Of a stretch of 36,017 bases of DNA, positions 1 through 8,481 are shown piece by piece. Location: assembly GCA_002967695.1 (NCBI GenBank), contig PUHN01000039.1, positions 1-36,017 of the forward strand, in the 5' to 3' direction. Position 1 is the stretch's first letter. Every line of letters begins with the position of its first letter. A program made the translations under genes and the position numbers. Source of the stretch: Rhodobacteraceae bacterium WD3A24 (GTDB taxonomy: Bacteria; Pseudomonadota; Alphaproteobacteria; Rhodobacterales; Rhodobacteraceae). The notes beneath the pieces were generated by a model. The model worked only from the letters and a program-made list of their open reading frames with translations. It was not told the origin of the DNA and did not search any database.

Positions 1-653
1 GTCGCCGCCCTGCCGGGCGCGGCGCCCCCGGTGGCGGCGGCGGCGGTGGCCAGGCGCGACGCGACCTGCGCGCCGGCCTCTTCGGCCGAGTCGCCCGCGC
101 GCCCCGTGATGCGCACCGGTTCGGTGTCGGGCGTGACCTTGATGCCGCGCGGCAGGATGTCGTGCCCCACCCGCGTCATGCCGAAGAAAGGCTCGCCCTC
201 GAAGCTGCCGGGTTCGGGCTGCGTGACAACGCTGACCGGGTTGAAACCGTGTTTATGGGCGAATTCCTCCGCCTGGTCGAACATCTCGCGCGCGACGACG
301 GCCACCTGCACCCGGCGCCCCTGTCCGGACCAGTCGAAGATCAGTTCGTCGAGGCGATAGGGTGTGTATCCTTCGAGTTCGGCGGCGATCTGCGCGCGGC
401 GCTGTTCGAAGCCGGGCCCCGGCGCCTCGATGACGCGGTAGAGCACCTCGTCCTCGGGCAGGATCAGCTTGGTGATCAGGCCGTGGGGTTCGAGCTGGCG
501 CGCGGTATCGCGCAGCTGGCCCAGGGTTTCGTCGAGTTCCGGCGCGTCCAGACGGGCCTCGCCGATCGCCAGCCAGCCATGCTGGACGCGATGCAGCAGC
601 ACCACCGAATCGAACGACAGCTTGAGTGCGAAATTCGGTTTCATTCTGCGCAT
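1..653 (-). CDS. GspL/PilM-like hypothetical protein, 5' part only
   Basis: The reading frame is open from the ATG at 653 to the window edge, so the C-terminus is missing. The visible protein starts MRRMKPNFALKLSFDSVVLL; a second in-frame ATG lies at 644. The first ~170 residues read like the actin-like/GspL-PilM type fold, with recognisable segments LILPEDEVLYRV (about 60-72), QIAAELEGYTPYRLDELIFD and VQVAVVAREMF. The part near the window edge becomes rich in Ala, Gly and Pro, as in the long low-complexity tails of this family. Rhodobacterales homologues are often mislabelled 'translation initiation factor 2'; I see no GTPase motifs. It is transcribed divergently from pyc. No clear ribosome binding site decides between 653 and 644. 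The family assignment is from memory of homologues; the function is unknown. Confidence 0.75.
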   Translation of the reverse strand, partial: MRRMKPNFALKLSFDSVVLLHRVQHGWLAIGEARLDAPELDETLGQLRDTARQLEPHGLITKLILPEDEVLYRVIEAPGPGFEQRRAQIAAELEGYTPYRLDELIFDWSGQGRRVQVAVVAREMFDQAEEFAHKHGFNPVSVVTQPEPGSFEGEPFFGMTRVGHDILPRGIKVTPDTEPVRITGRAGDSAEEAGAQVASRLATAAAATGGAAPGRAA

Positions 654-836
654 CTACCACAAACACTTCGCGCGCGGGGAGTCGCAAGTGACGCCTGTGG
701 CGAAGCTACAGCAGGAATCCGCCCAATGAAAGCCCGCTCCCCGAGGTGCACCGTCACAGGGGAGGGGGAATTGCACGTTTACTGCACTGCGGCATCCGCT
801 TAGAGAGGGCGCGCGACCATGACAGGGGGGATGCCA

Positions 837-3800
837 ATGGCCGAATTTCGCAAGATCCTCATCGCAAATCGAGGCGAGATCGCCATCCGGGTTATGCGCG
901 CCGCCAACGAGATGGGCAAGCGCACAGTCGCCGTCTATGCCGAGGAGGACAAGCTCGGCCTGCACCGTTTCAAGGCCGACGAGGCCTATCGCATTGGCGA
1001 GGGGCTCGGCCCCGTCCAAGCCTATCTGTCGATCGACGAGATCATCCGCGTCGCGCGGATGTCCGGTGCCGACGCGGTCCATCCCGGCTACGGTCTGCTG
1101 TCGGAGAACCCGGAATTCGTCGATGCGGTCGAGGCCGCCGGCCTGACCTTCATCGGCCCGCGCCCCGACACGATGCGCGCGCTCGGCGACAAGGCCAGCG
1201 CGCGCCGCGTGGCCATCGAGGCCGGCGTGCCGGTCATCCCCGCCTCGGAGGTGCTCGGCGAGGACATGGACGAGGCGCGCCGCTGGGCCGGCGAGATCGG
1301 CTATCCGATGATGCTCAAGGCGTCCTGGGGCGGCGGCGGCCGGGGCATGCGCGCGATTCGCAGCGCCGAGGAGCTTGAAACCAGGGTCCGCGAGGGCCGG
1401 CGCGAAGCCGAGGCGGCCTTCGGCAACGGCGAGGGCTATCTCGAGCGCATGATCGAGCGCGCGCGCCATGTCGAGGTCCAGATTCTGGGCGACACCCACG
1501 GCAATCTCTACCACCTTTTCGAGCGCGACTGCACCGTGCAGCGGCGCAACCAGAAGGTCGTCGAACGTGCGCCGGCGCCCTATCTGAACGAGGCCCAGCG
1601 CGCCGAGATCTGCGAGCTCGGCCTCAAGATCGGCCGGCATGTCGGCTACCAGAACGCCGGAACGGTCGAATTCCTGATGGACATGGACAGTCAGGAATTC
1701 TTCTTCATCGAGGTCAATCCCCGCATTCAGGTCGAGCACACCGTGACCGAGGAGGTCACCGGCATCGACATCGTCAGCGCCCAGATTCGCATCGCCGAGG
1801 GCGCGTCGCTGCCCGAGGCCACCGGCGCGCCCAGCCAGGGCGATATCGGCCTGCGCGGCCACGCCCTGCAATGCCGGGTGACGACGGAGGATCCGCAAAA
1901 CAACTTCATCCCCGATTACGGCCGCATCACGGCCTATCGCGCGGCCACCGGCATGGGCATTCGGCTCGATGGCGGCACCGCCTATTCGGGGGCGGTCATC
2001 ACCCGCTACTACGACAGCCTGCTGGAGAAGGTCACCGCATGGGCGCCCACGCCCGAGGCCGCCATCGCGCGGATGGACCGCGCCCTGCGCGAGTTCCGCA
2101 TCCGCGGGGTGTCCACGAACATCGCCTTCGTGGAAAACCTGCTCAAGCACCCCACCTTCCTGTCGAACGACTACACCACCACCTTCATCGACACCACGCC
2201 GGCGCTGTTCGAGTTTCCCAAGCGGCGCGACCGGGGCACCAAGGTGCTCACCTACATCGCCGATATCACCGTCAACGGCCATCCCGAGACCGCGGGCCGC
2301 CCCGCCCCCCCGGCCGAGGCGTGCACGCCAAAGCCGCCCGAGCCGCGCACCGAGACGCCGCCCGAGGGCACGCGCACCCTGCTCGAACGCGACGGCCCGC
2401 AGGCGGTGGCCGACTGGATGGCGGCGCAAAAGCGGCTCCTTCTGACCGACACGACGATGCGCGACGCGCATCAGTCGCTGCTGGCCACGCGCATGCGCTC
2501 GATCGACATGGTGCGGGTCGCGCCGAGCTATGCGGCAAACCTGCCGGGGCTTTTCAGTGTTGAATGCTGGGGCGGTGCGACATTCGACGTGGCCTATCGG
2601 TTCTTGCAGGAATGCCCGTGGCAACGGCTGCGCGACATACGCGCCGCGCTGCCCAACGTGATGACGCAGATGCTGCTGCGCGGCTCCAACGGGGTGGGCT
2701 ATACCAACTATCCCGACAATGTGGTGCGCTTTTTCGTGCGCCGCGCCGCCGAGACGGGGGTGGATGTCTTTCGCGTCTTCGACAGTCTCAACTGGGTGGA
2801 GAACATGCGCGTCGCCATGGACGCCGTGCGCGAGACCGGCAAGCTCTGCGAGGGCGCGATCTGCTATACCGGCGACATCCACGACCCCGACCGCGCGAAA
2901 TACGACCTGAAATACTACGTCGAGATGGGCAAGGCGCTGCGCGACGCGGGCGCGCATGTGCTGGGGCTCAAGGACATGGCCGGGGTGCTCAAGCCCGCGG
3001 CGGCGCGTGTGCTGATCGGCGCGCTCAAGGACGAGGTCGGCCTGCCGATCCACTTCCATACCCATGACACCAGCGGCCTGGGCGGGGCGACGATCCTCGC
3101 CGCCGCCGAGGCGGGCGTGGATGCCGCCGACGGGGCGATGGACGCTCTGTCGGGCAACACCAGCCAGCCCACCATGGGCTCCATCGTCGAGGCGCTGCGC
3201 CACACCGAGCGCGAGACGGGCCTAGACATCACCGCGATCCGCGAGATCTCGGATTACTGGGAGCAGGTCCGCCAGCATTACGCCGCCTTCGAATCCGGCC
3301 AGCAGGCGCCGTCTTCCGAGGTCTATCTGCACGAGATGCCCGGCGGGCAGTTCACCAATCTCAAGGCGCAGGCGCGCAGCCTCGGGCTCGAGGACCAATG
3401 GCCCGACATCGCCCGCGCCTATGCCGATGCCAACCGGATCTTCGGCGATATCGTCAAGGTCACCCCATCATCCAAGGTTGTCGGCGATCTCGCGCTGATG
3501 ATGGTCGCCCAGGGCCTCACGCGCGAGGATGTCGAGGATCCCGACACCGACATCGCCTTTCCCGAGTCGGTCATCGACATGCTGCGCGGCAATCTCGGCC
3601 AGCCGCCGGGCGGCTTTCCGCAAGCCATCGTCGCCAAGGCGCTGCGCGGCGAGGCACCCGACACCTCCCGCCCCGGCGCCCATCTCAAGCCGGTGGATAT
3701 CGAGGCGACGCGCGCGCGCGTGAGCGAGGAACTCGAAGGTTTCACCGTCGATGACGAGGATCTGGCCGGATACCTGATGTATCCCAAGGTCTTTCTCGAC

Positions 3801-4283
3801 TACATGGGCCGCCACCGCGTCTACGGGCCGGTGCGCACGCTGCCCACGCGCACCTTCTTCTACGGAATGGAGCCGGGCGAGGAAATCAGCGCCGAGATCG
3901 ATCCGGGCAAGACGCTGGAGATCCGCCTGCAGACGGTCAGCGAGCCCAACGACGAAGGCGACGTCAAGGTCTTCTTCGAGCTCAACGGCCAGCCGCGCGA
4001 AACCCGCGTCCCCGACCGCCGGATAAAGTCGCAGACCGTCGCCAAGCCGCGCGCCGAAGAGGGCAACCCCGCCCATGTCGGCGCGCCGATGCCCGGCTCG
4101 GTCGCCACTGTGGCCGTTCAGCCCGGCGCACAGGTCAGGTCCGGCGATCTGTTGCTGACCATCGAGGCGATGAAGATGGAAACCGGCCTGCACGCCGAGC
4201 GCGCCGGGACGGTCAAGGCCGTCCATGTCCAGCCGGGCGTGGCGGTGGAGGCCAAGGATCTGCTGGTCGAGTTCGAGGACTGA
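837..4283 (+). CDS. pyc: Pyruvate carboxylase
   Basis: Single-chain, biotin-dependent pyruvate carboxylase (1148 residues, normal for the family), which carboxylates pyruvate to oxaloacetate with ATP and bicarbonate. Domain order is complete. The biotin carboxylase domain starts at FRKILIANRGEIAIRVMRAA and has the glycine-rich ATP-grasp loop GGGGRGMR at 165-172. The carboxyltransferase barrel starts near TDTTMRDAHQS (D538) and has the metal-binding motif HFHTHDTSG from H739. The C-terminal biotinyl domain has AMKM, with the biotinylated lysine at K1113. Three in-frame ATGs (819, 831, 837) are possible. I chose 837 because the purine run at 825-830 sits six bases upstream and because the protein then starts MAEFRKILIANRG, as in relatives. 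It stands alone, divergent from the GspL-like gene. No nearby regulator was seen. Confidence 0.97.
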   Translation: MAEFRKILIANRGEIAIRVMRAANEMGKRTVAVYAEEDKLGLHRFKADEAYRIGEGLGPVQAYLSIDEIIRVARMSGADAVHPGYGLLSENPEFVDAVEAAGLTFIGPRPDTMRALGDKASARRVAIEAGVPVIPASEVLGEDMDEARRWAGEIGYPMMLKASWGGGGRGMRAIRSAEELETRVREGRREAEAAFGNGEGYLERMIERARHVEVQILGDTHGNLYHLFERDCTVQRRNQKVVERAPAPYLNEAQRAEICELGLKIGRHVGYQNAGTVEFLMDMDSQEFFFIEVNPRIQVEHTVTEEVTGIDIVSAQIRIAEGASLPEATGAPSQGDIGLRGHALQCRVTTEDPQNNFIPDYGRITAYRAATGMGIRLDGGTAYSGAVITRYYDSLLEKVTAWAPTPEAAIARMDRALREFRIRGVSTNIAFVENLLKHPTFLSNDYTTTFIDTTPALFEFPKRRDRGTKVLTYIADITVNGHPETAGRPAPPAEACTPKPPEPRTETPPEGTRTLLERDGPQAVADWMAAQKRLLLTDTTMRDAHQSLLATRMRSIDMVRVAPSYAANLPGLFSVECWGGATFDVAYRFLQECPWQRLRDIRAALPNVMTQMLLRGSNGVGYTNYPDNVVRFFVRRAAETGVDVFRVFDSLNWVENMRVAMDAVRETGKLCEGAICYTGDIHDPDRAKYDLKYYVEMGKALRDAGAHVLGLKDMAGVLKPAAARVLIGALKDEVGLPIHFHTHDTSGLGGATILAAAEAGVDAADGAMDALSGNTSQPTMGSIVEALRHTERETGLDITAIREISDYWEQVRQHYAAFESGQQAPSSEVYLHEMPGGQFTNLKAQARSLGLEDQWPDIARAYADANRIFGDIVKVTPSSKVVGDLALMMVAQGLTREDVEDPDTDIAFPESVIDMLRGNLGQPPGGFPQAIVAKALRGEAPDTSRPGAHLKPVDIEATRARVSEELEGFTVDDEDLAGYLMYPKVFLDYMGRHRVYGPVRTLPTRTFFYGMEPGEEISAEIDPGKTLEIRLQTVSEPNDEGDVKVFFELNGQPRETRVPDRRIKSQTVAKPRAEEGNPAHVGAPMPGSVATVAVQPGAQVRSGDLLLTIEAMKMETGLHAERAGTVKAVHVQPGVAVEAKDLLVEFED

Positions 4284-4498
4284 AGCCCTTCGCCACCGTC
4301 GAGACCGGCAAGGTCGGCGACCACATGGTGCCGATGCCGCATTTCGGGTTGGTGCTCGACGAGGCGCGGTTCCGCAAGCTCGCCGACGCGCTCGAGGCGG
4401 CGGACGCCGATTTCGTCCTGCCTCCCAGCCTGCGTTTCGAGGGCAACCCGATCGAGATCAAGGCCTTCACCGCCGAGGGCGGAGCCTTCGCGAGCTGA
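4280..4498 (+). pseudogene. Remnant of a glyoxalase/VOC-family protein
   Basis: Immediately after the pyc stop, in the next frame, an open stretch reads LKPFATVETGKVGDHMVPM, then PHFGLVLDEARFRKLADAL and, after more sequence, LPPSLRFEG joined directly to NPIEIKAF, ending at TGA 4496-4498. PHFGLVLD, LRFEG and NPIEIKAF are characteristic of a VOC (glyoxalase/dioxygenase superfamily) protein. In intact members about 15 residues, containing a GEQxTMFF-DPSG-type segment, lie between FEG and NP. An N-terminal KPFHLAF-type start and about 75 residues precede the PHFG part. Both blocks are absent here, leaving KPF joined to ATVETG. It has no convincing start codon or ribosome binding site. I infer two internal deletions in a gene that once followed pyc. 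The product would lack one metal-binding side and is probably not made. Confidence 0.7.
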
Positions 4499-4527
4499 CC
4501 GCCGGCCTGGACGGACCGCACCAAAAG

Positions 4528-4557
4528 AAAAGGGCGCCGCGATCGCGGCGCCCTTTT
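4528..4557. terminator. Bidirectional rho-independent terminator
   Basis: A perfect 30-base palindrome: AAAAGGGCGCCGCG, central AT, then its complement ending in TTTT. It has a long GC stem with an A tract on one side and a T tract on the other, so it can terminate in both directions. It lies between the plus-strand pyc/VOC-remnant unit and the convergent minus-strand BCCT gene, where a shared terminator is expected. Confidence 0.9.
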
Positions 4558-4578
4558 CCGTTTCGGATCGTGCCGGGA

Positions 4579-6243
4579 TCAGCGCGGCTCGCGCATCAGC
4601 CCGACGACGATGGCGTAGCAGCCCAGAAGCAGCACGATGGCAAAGGGCAGCCCCGTCGAGACCGCCATCGCCTGCAGGGCGCCCAGACCGCCGCCCAGAA
4701 GCAGGGCGATGGCGACCAGGCCCTCGAAGGTGGCCCAGAACACGCGCTGGCTGACCGGCGCGTTGACCTTGCCGCCGGCGGTGATCGTGTCGATCACCAG
4801 CGAGCCGGAGTCCGACGAGGTGACGAAGAACACGATCACCAGGACGATGCCGATCAGGGAGGTGACCGAGGACAGCGGTAGCTCCGACAGCATGCCGAAG
4901 AGCGACAGTTCGGGCACGTAGGAATCGATCACATAGGAGAACACGGCCGCGTCCGAGGCCGAGTCGATCAGCTGCTGGATCGCGGTGCCGCCGAAGGCGG
5001 TCATCCACAGCACCGACACGATGGACGGGACGATCAGCACGCAGGTGATGAACTCGCGCACTGTCCGGCCGCGGCTGACGCGGGCGATGAACATCCCCAC
5101 GAAGGGCGACCAGCTGATCCACCAGGCCCAGTAGAACGACGTCCAGCCCTGGCGGAAGCCGTCGTCCTCGCGCCCGAACGGCGTCGAGAGGGGCACAATC
5201 TCCTCGGCGTAGGCCCACAGATTGCCGAAGAAACCCGTGATGATCCCCAAAGTCGGCCCGACGATGATGACGAAGAGCAGAAGCAGCCCGGCGAGGCCCA
5301 TGTTGATCTCGGAGAGCAGCTTCACGCCGCCTTCAAGGCCGCGCAGCACCGACACCAGTGCGAAAGCGGTGATGATCAGGATGAGAATGACCTGCGCATT
5401 GACGCTCGACGGCACCCCGAAGACGAAGTTGAGCCCGGCATTGGCCTGCGACGCCCCGATGCCCAGCGACGTGGACAGCCCGAACAAGGTGGCGAAGACG
5501 GCCAGGATGTCGATGATGTGACCCGGCCAGCCCCATATACGCTCGCCGAAGAGCGGGTAGAACATTGAGCGGATCGTCAGCGGCAAGCCCTTGTTGTAGG
5601 AAAACAGCGCCAGCGCCAGCGCGACGATCGCGTAGACCGCCCATGGGTGCAGGCCCCAGTGGAAGATCGTTGCGGCCATCGCCATCCGGCGGGCTGATTC
5701 CACGGCTTCCGGCTCGGCGATGGCGCCGTCGACGATGCCGAGGACATTGCCCAGAGGCTGGTCGCCCCATGGCGTGCCGAAATAGTAGGCGGGTTCCAGC
5801 ACCCCGAAAAACATCAGCCCGATGCCCATGCCGGCGGCGAACAGCATCGAGAACCAGCCCACATAGGTGAAATCGGGCGTTGCCTCCTTGCCGCCCAGAC
5901 GGACCTTACCAAGCGGCGAGACGATCAGCGCCAGGCACAGGATCACGAAGACATTGCCCGCGATCAGGAAAAACCAGTCGAAGCGCTCCGTCAGCCAGGT
6001 GCGCAGGCTTTCAAAAGCCGGGCCGGCGGAGTCCTGGAACAGGATGGTGATGACCACGAAGGCGACGACGACCAGCCCGGACACCACGAAGACCGGGTTG
6101 TGAATGTCGAGGCCGAGCGGGCCGAGGCGTGGCGTGATGTTGTCCTGGCCGATGCGATAATCGGTCTCGATGATCTCGGTATCACCCTCGGGCTCCGGGA
6201 TCGCCTCTTCTTCGGGCTCGTTGTTGTTCGGATCGTCCTGCAT
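4579..6243 (-). CDS. BCCT-family betaine/carnitine/choline-type transporter
   Basis: Inner-membrane secondary transporter of 554 residues with about 12 hydrophobic segments, typical of the BCCT family that imports quaternary ammonium compounds (glycine betaine, choline, carnitine) or DMSP. The family signature GWTSFYWAWWISW lies near residue 365, followed by SPFVGMFIARVSRGRTVREF. The glycine-rich GMGIGLMFFGVLEP stretch of TM3 is also present. The N-terminal 45 residues are acidic and probably cytoplasmic. The C-terminus is short (VGLMREPR), without the long osmosensing tail of BetP, so osmotic gating as in BetP is not evident. The substrate cannot be read from sequence. It lies 48 bases downstream of the stress-protein gene on the same strand and is probably co-transcribed from the promoter region above 6705. 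Confidence 0.93.
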   Translation of the reverse strand: MQDDPNNNEPEEEAIPEPEGDTEIIETDYRIGQDNITPRLGPLGLDIHNPVFVVSGLVVVAFVVITILFQDSAGPAFESLRTWLTERFDWFFLIAGNVFVILCLALIVSPLGKVRLGGKEATPDFTYVGWFSMLFAAGMGIGLMFFGVLEPAYYFGTPWGDQPLGNVLGIVDGAIAEPEAVESARRMAMAATIFHWGLHPWAVYAIVALALALFSYNKGLPLTIRSMFYPLFGERIWGWPGHIIDILAVFATLFGLSTSLGIGASQANAGLNFVFGVPSSVNAQVILILIITAFALVSVLRGLEGGVKLLSEINMGLAGLLLLFVIIVGPTLGIITGFFGNLWAYAEEIVPLSTPFGREDDGFRQGWTSFYWAWWISWSPFVGMFIARVSRGRTVREFITCVLIVPSIVSVLWMTAFGGTAIQQLIDSASDAAVFSYVIDSYVPELSLFGMLSELPLSSVTSLIGIVLVIVFFVTSSDSGSLVIDTITAGGKVNAPVSQRVFWATFEGLVAIALLLGGGLGALQAMAVSTGLPFAIVLLLGCYAIVVGLMREPR

Positions 6244-6291
6244 CTGTATCCCCCTTTCCCTTGTTTGTTTGTCGGCCGAAACCGTCAGGCG

Positions 6292-6705
6292 TTAGCGAAC
6301 GATGAAGACGGACGTCTCGGAATGCTCGGCGATCCAGCCGCCATGCGAGGCCCAGACGTAATCGGTGACGTTGGGCATATGGCTGGCCATGACGACGAGA
6401 TCGGCGCCTGATTCCTGGATCGCCTTCTTCAGCGTCTTGTTGACGTCGATCGCCGGGTCGGTCGATGTGTAATAGATCGAGTCCGCCGCGACGCCGTGAC
6501 TTTCACCCTGCTCCTTGGCGAAGGCGGCCAGTTTCTGGCCGTATTCCTTGGGATTATGCGCCACAGGCGAGGGCGTCTCCGGCGTCACGCCCACATAGCA
6601 AAGCTCGCACTTCCAGATCTTGGCGAGCTCTGCGGCGGTGTCGATGGCCTTGGTGAGGTTCTCGACATGGGTGAGATCGACCGGAACGAGAATCTTTGTG
6701 TACAT
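6292..6705 (-). CDS. Universal stress protein (UspA family)
   Basis: A 137-residue single-domain Usp protein starting MYTKILVPVDLTHVENLTKA, with an AGAGGG-type ribosome binding site six bases upstream; the longer upstream extension has no homologous look. The core alpha/beta features are present: the first-strand ILVPVD, the LVVMASHMP segment and the C-terminal SETSVFIVR strand. The usual ATP-binding signature G-2x-G-9x-G(S/T) is not intact (MASHMPNVTDYVWASHGG follows instead), so nucleotide binding is uncertain. It is the first gene of a two-gene unit with the BCCT transporter. Usp proteins are known partners or modulators of osmolyte transporters (for example TeaD with the TeaABC ectoine TRAP system), so I infer a role in tuning the transporter. 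Confidence 0.9.
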   Translation of the reverse strand: MYTKILVPVDLTHVENLTKAIDTAAELAKIWKCELCYVGVTPETPSPVAHNPKEYGQKLAAFAKEQGESHGVAADSIYYTSTDPAIDVNKTLKKAIQESGADLVVMASHMPNVTDYVWASHGGWIAEHSETSVFIVR

Positions 6706-6822
6706 CTGTTCCCTCTCTTTCGTGTTTGCGCCGCCCCGGGGCGGGCCGGCACGCTTTGCTTGGGCATACTGCGGCGCGTTCCGGACGGCCGGCCGCATGC
6801 TCGGATTTAGACGCTAACACCG

Positions 6823-6842
6823 CCTTTGTGATCCCGCAAAGG
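6823..6842. promoter_or_regulatory. Possible operator dyad upstream of usp-BCCT
   Basis: CCTTTG and CAAAGG form a perfect 6-base inverted repeat separated by eight bases, about 120 bases upstream of the usp start on its 5' side. The spacing suits a helix-turn-helix dimer. No regulator gene is adjacent, so the assignment is speculative. Confidence 0.25.
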
Positions 6843-6909
6843 TTCAATGCGCCGCTTCAGCCACCATTCGCGGCAGGCCGGCGCCCGGCGCGGCGGCGGC
6901 ATTTTCCAC

Positions 6910-6938
6910 TTGCGGCGCGCCGCGCGAGCGACTAGGAG
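6910..6938 (+). promoter_or_regulatory. Candidate promoter of tRNA-Gly
   Basis: TTGCGG (6910-6915) and TAGGAG (6933-6938) are separated by 17 bases, ending 16 bases before the mature tRNA 5' end. The -35 resembles alphaproteobacterial tRNA promoters; the -10 is poor. Confidence 0.4.
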
Positions 6939-6954
6939 AGCGCCACTCAGGCAT

Positions 6955-7029
6955 GCGGGCGTAGCTCAGGGGTAGAGCGCAACCTTGCCAAGGTTGAAGT
7001 CGTGGGTTCGAATCCCATCGCCCGCTCCA
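6955..7029 (+). tRNA. tRNA-Gly(GCC)
   Basis: A 75-base cloverleaf with encoded CCA. The acceptor arm GCGGGCG pairs with CGCCCGC, the D arm is TAGCTCAGGGGTAGAGC, the anticodon loop TTGCCAA carries GCC, and the T arm is GTGGGTTCGAATCCCAT. It is identical over all 75 bases to the inverted copy at 19072-19146. Confidence 0.98.
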
Positions 7030-7188
7030 GCCGACCTTTCCGGCACCGCGAGACGCGCCGGCCCGGTGACCGGGCAGGGCCCGTGCGCGCGCCGCCCGGC
7101 GAGCCCGCTCGGGGGGCGGGTCCGCGCCCCCTTTCCTTGCCCCCGCGGCGCGCCTATAACCGCGCCCGGAGCAGCCGCGGAGGGCGCC

Positions 7189-7776
7189 ATGCGCAAAGCC
7201 GAGATCACCCGCAAGACCGCCGAGACAACCATCGAGGCCGCGATCGGCCTCGACGGCAGCGGCGCCAGCGACATCGCCACCGGCGTCGGGTTCTTCGATC
7301 ACATGCTCGCGCAGCTGGCGCGGCACTCGCTGATCGACATCCGCCTGAAGGCGACGGGCGATCTGCACATCGACGACCACCACACGGTCGAGGATTGCGG
7401 CATCGCGCTGGGGCAGGTGCTGGCGCAGGCGCTGGGCGACAAGCGCGGAATCCGGCGCTACGGCGAGTGCCACCTGCCGATGGACGACGCGCTGCTGCGC
7501 GCCGCGCTCGACCTGTCGGGCCGGCCGTGGCTGGGCTGGGGCGTGGTGTTTCCCGCCGCGAAGATCGGCACATTCGACACCGAGCTGGTGCGCGAGTTCT
7601 TCCAGGCGCTGTCGAGCTATGGCGGCATCACCCTGCATGTCGACGCGCTGCGCGGCATCAACAGCCACCACATTGCCGAGGCGGCGTTCAAGGCCGTGGC
7701 GCGCGCACTGCGGGCGGCGGTCGAGCCCGACCCGCGATCCGGCGCCGAGATCCCCTCGACCAAGGGAGCGCTGTAG
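7189..7776 (+). CDS. hisB: Imidazoleglycerol-phosphate dehydratase
   Basis: Dehydratase for the sixth step of histidine synthesis (imidazole glycerol phosphate to imidazole acetol phosphate), cytoplasmic and manganese-dependent. The 195-residue protein is the monofunctional HisB type without a phosphatase domain. It shows the two metal-binding signatures: [19 protein letters not shown] with [16 protein letters not shown], and the symmetric [14 protein letters not shown] in the second half-repeat. ATG 7189 is chosen because GGAGGG ends six bases before it; longer extensions into the tRNA-Gly flank have no homologous look. hisH starts one base after its stop, so the two are co-translated. The 159 bases between tRNA-Gly and hisB are very GC-rich and show no convincing promoter, so read-through from the tRNA promoter is possible. 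Confidence 0.97.
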   Translation: MRKAEITRKTAETTIEAAIGLDGSGASDIATGVGFFDHMLAQLARHSLIDIRLKATGDLHIDDHHTVEDCGIALGQVLAQALGDKRGIRRYGECHLPMDDALLRAALDLSGRPWLGWGVVFPAAKIGTFDTELVREFFQALSSYGGITLHVDALRGINSHHIAEAAFKAVARALRAAVEPDPRSGAEIPSTKGAL

Positions 7777-7777
7777 C

Positions 7778-8416
7778 GTGCTGACGGTCCTGGTCGATTA
7801 CGAGAGCGGCAACCTGCACTCGGCCGAGAAGGCGTTTCAGCGCATGGCGCGCGAGGTGGGCGGCGGCGAGGTGATCGTCAGCGGCCGCGCCGAGGATGTC
7901 GCCCGCGCCGACCGCGTCGTGCTGCCCGGCGACGGCGCCTTTCCGGCCTGCCGGCGCGCACTGGACGCGGTGCCCGGCATGGTCGACGCCCTGCGCGAGG
8001 CGGTCGAGCGCCGGGCGGTGCCCTTTCTGGGGATCTGCGTGGGAATGCAGCTGATGGCCCGGCGCGGGCTGGAATATGCGCCGACCGACGGCCTCGACTG
8101 GATTGCGGGCGAGGTGGTGCGCATCTCGCCCGGCCGCGACGATCTCAAGGTGCCGCACATGGGCTGGAACGATCTGGTGATCGACCACGCCCACCCGGTG
8201 TTCGACGGGATCGCGACGGGCGATCACGCCTATTTCGTGCATTCCTATCACTTCCGCGTCGACAGGCCGGCCGAGCGGCTCGCCCATGTCGATTACGGCG
8301 CCGAGCTGACCGCCATCATCGGGCGCGACAACCTCCTGGGTACCCAGTTCCACCCCGAAAAGAGCCAGGCCGTCGGGCTGCGGCTGATCGGCAATTTCCT
8401 GCGCTGGCGACCCTGA
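7778..8416 (+). CDS. hisH: Imidazole glycerol phosphate synthase, glutamine amidotransferase subunit
   Basis: Glutaminase subunit of IGP synthase. It releases ammonia from glutamine and channels it to HisF, whose gene lies 3.3 kb downstream. The 212-residue class I amidotransferase shows the nucleophile C87 in FLGICVGMQLM and the His-Glu pair of the triad, H192 and E194, in GTQFHPEKSQ. The N-terminus VLVDYESGNLHS is typical. Translation begins at GTG 7778, one base after the hisB stop; no ATG is available in the right place. The gene is followed by a GC hairpin and then by the convergent symporter gene, so the hisBH unit probably ends here. Confidence 0.97.
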   Translation: MLTVLVDYESGNLHSAEKAFQRMAREVGGGEVIVSGRAEDVARADRVVLPGDGAFPACRRALDAVPGMVDALREAVERRAVPFLGICVGMQLMARRGLEYAPTDGLDWIAGEVVRISPGRDDLKVPHMGWNDLVIDHAHPVFDGIATGDHAYFVHSYHFRVDRPAERLAHVDYGAELTAIIGRDNLLGTQFHPEKSQAVGLRLIGNFLRWRP

Positions 8417-8470
8417 GCGGGGGGCTTTGCGCCCCCCGCACCCCCGCAGGATATTTTCGCGAAGATGAAG
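8417..8470. repeat. GC hairpin plus GGATATTTT-type intergenic motif
   Basis: GCGGGGGGC (8417-8425) and GCCCCCCGC (8431-8439) form a perfect 9-bp stem with a 5-base loop just after the hisH stop. This is followed by CCCCCGCAGGATATTTT and, after CGC, GAAGATGAAG. From memory, 'CCCCGNGGATATTT...AGATGAAG' stretches recur in Rhodobacterales intergenic DNA, often at gene ends. I saw only one copy here, so the repeat status cannot be shown from this window. It may act as a terminator between hisH and the convergent symporter gene. Confidence 0.5.
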
Positions 8471-8481
8471 GGTGGGCCGGC

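Noticed and set aside
654-3203. An 849-codon open frame on the minus strand
   Set aside because: It lies wholly across pyruvate carboxylase, has His/Arg/Gly-rich shadow composition and no motif; it is a GC-driven antisense frame.
7137-7160. TTGCCC and TATAAC as a hisB promoter
   Set aside because: The spacer is only 12 bases, too short for sigma70.
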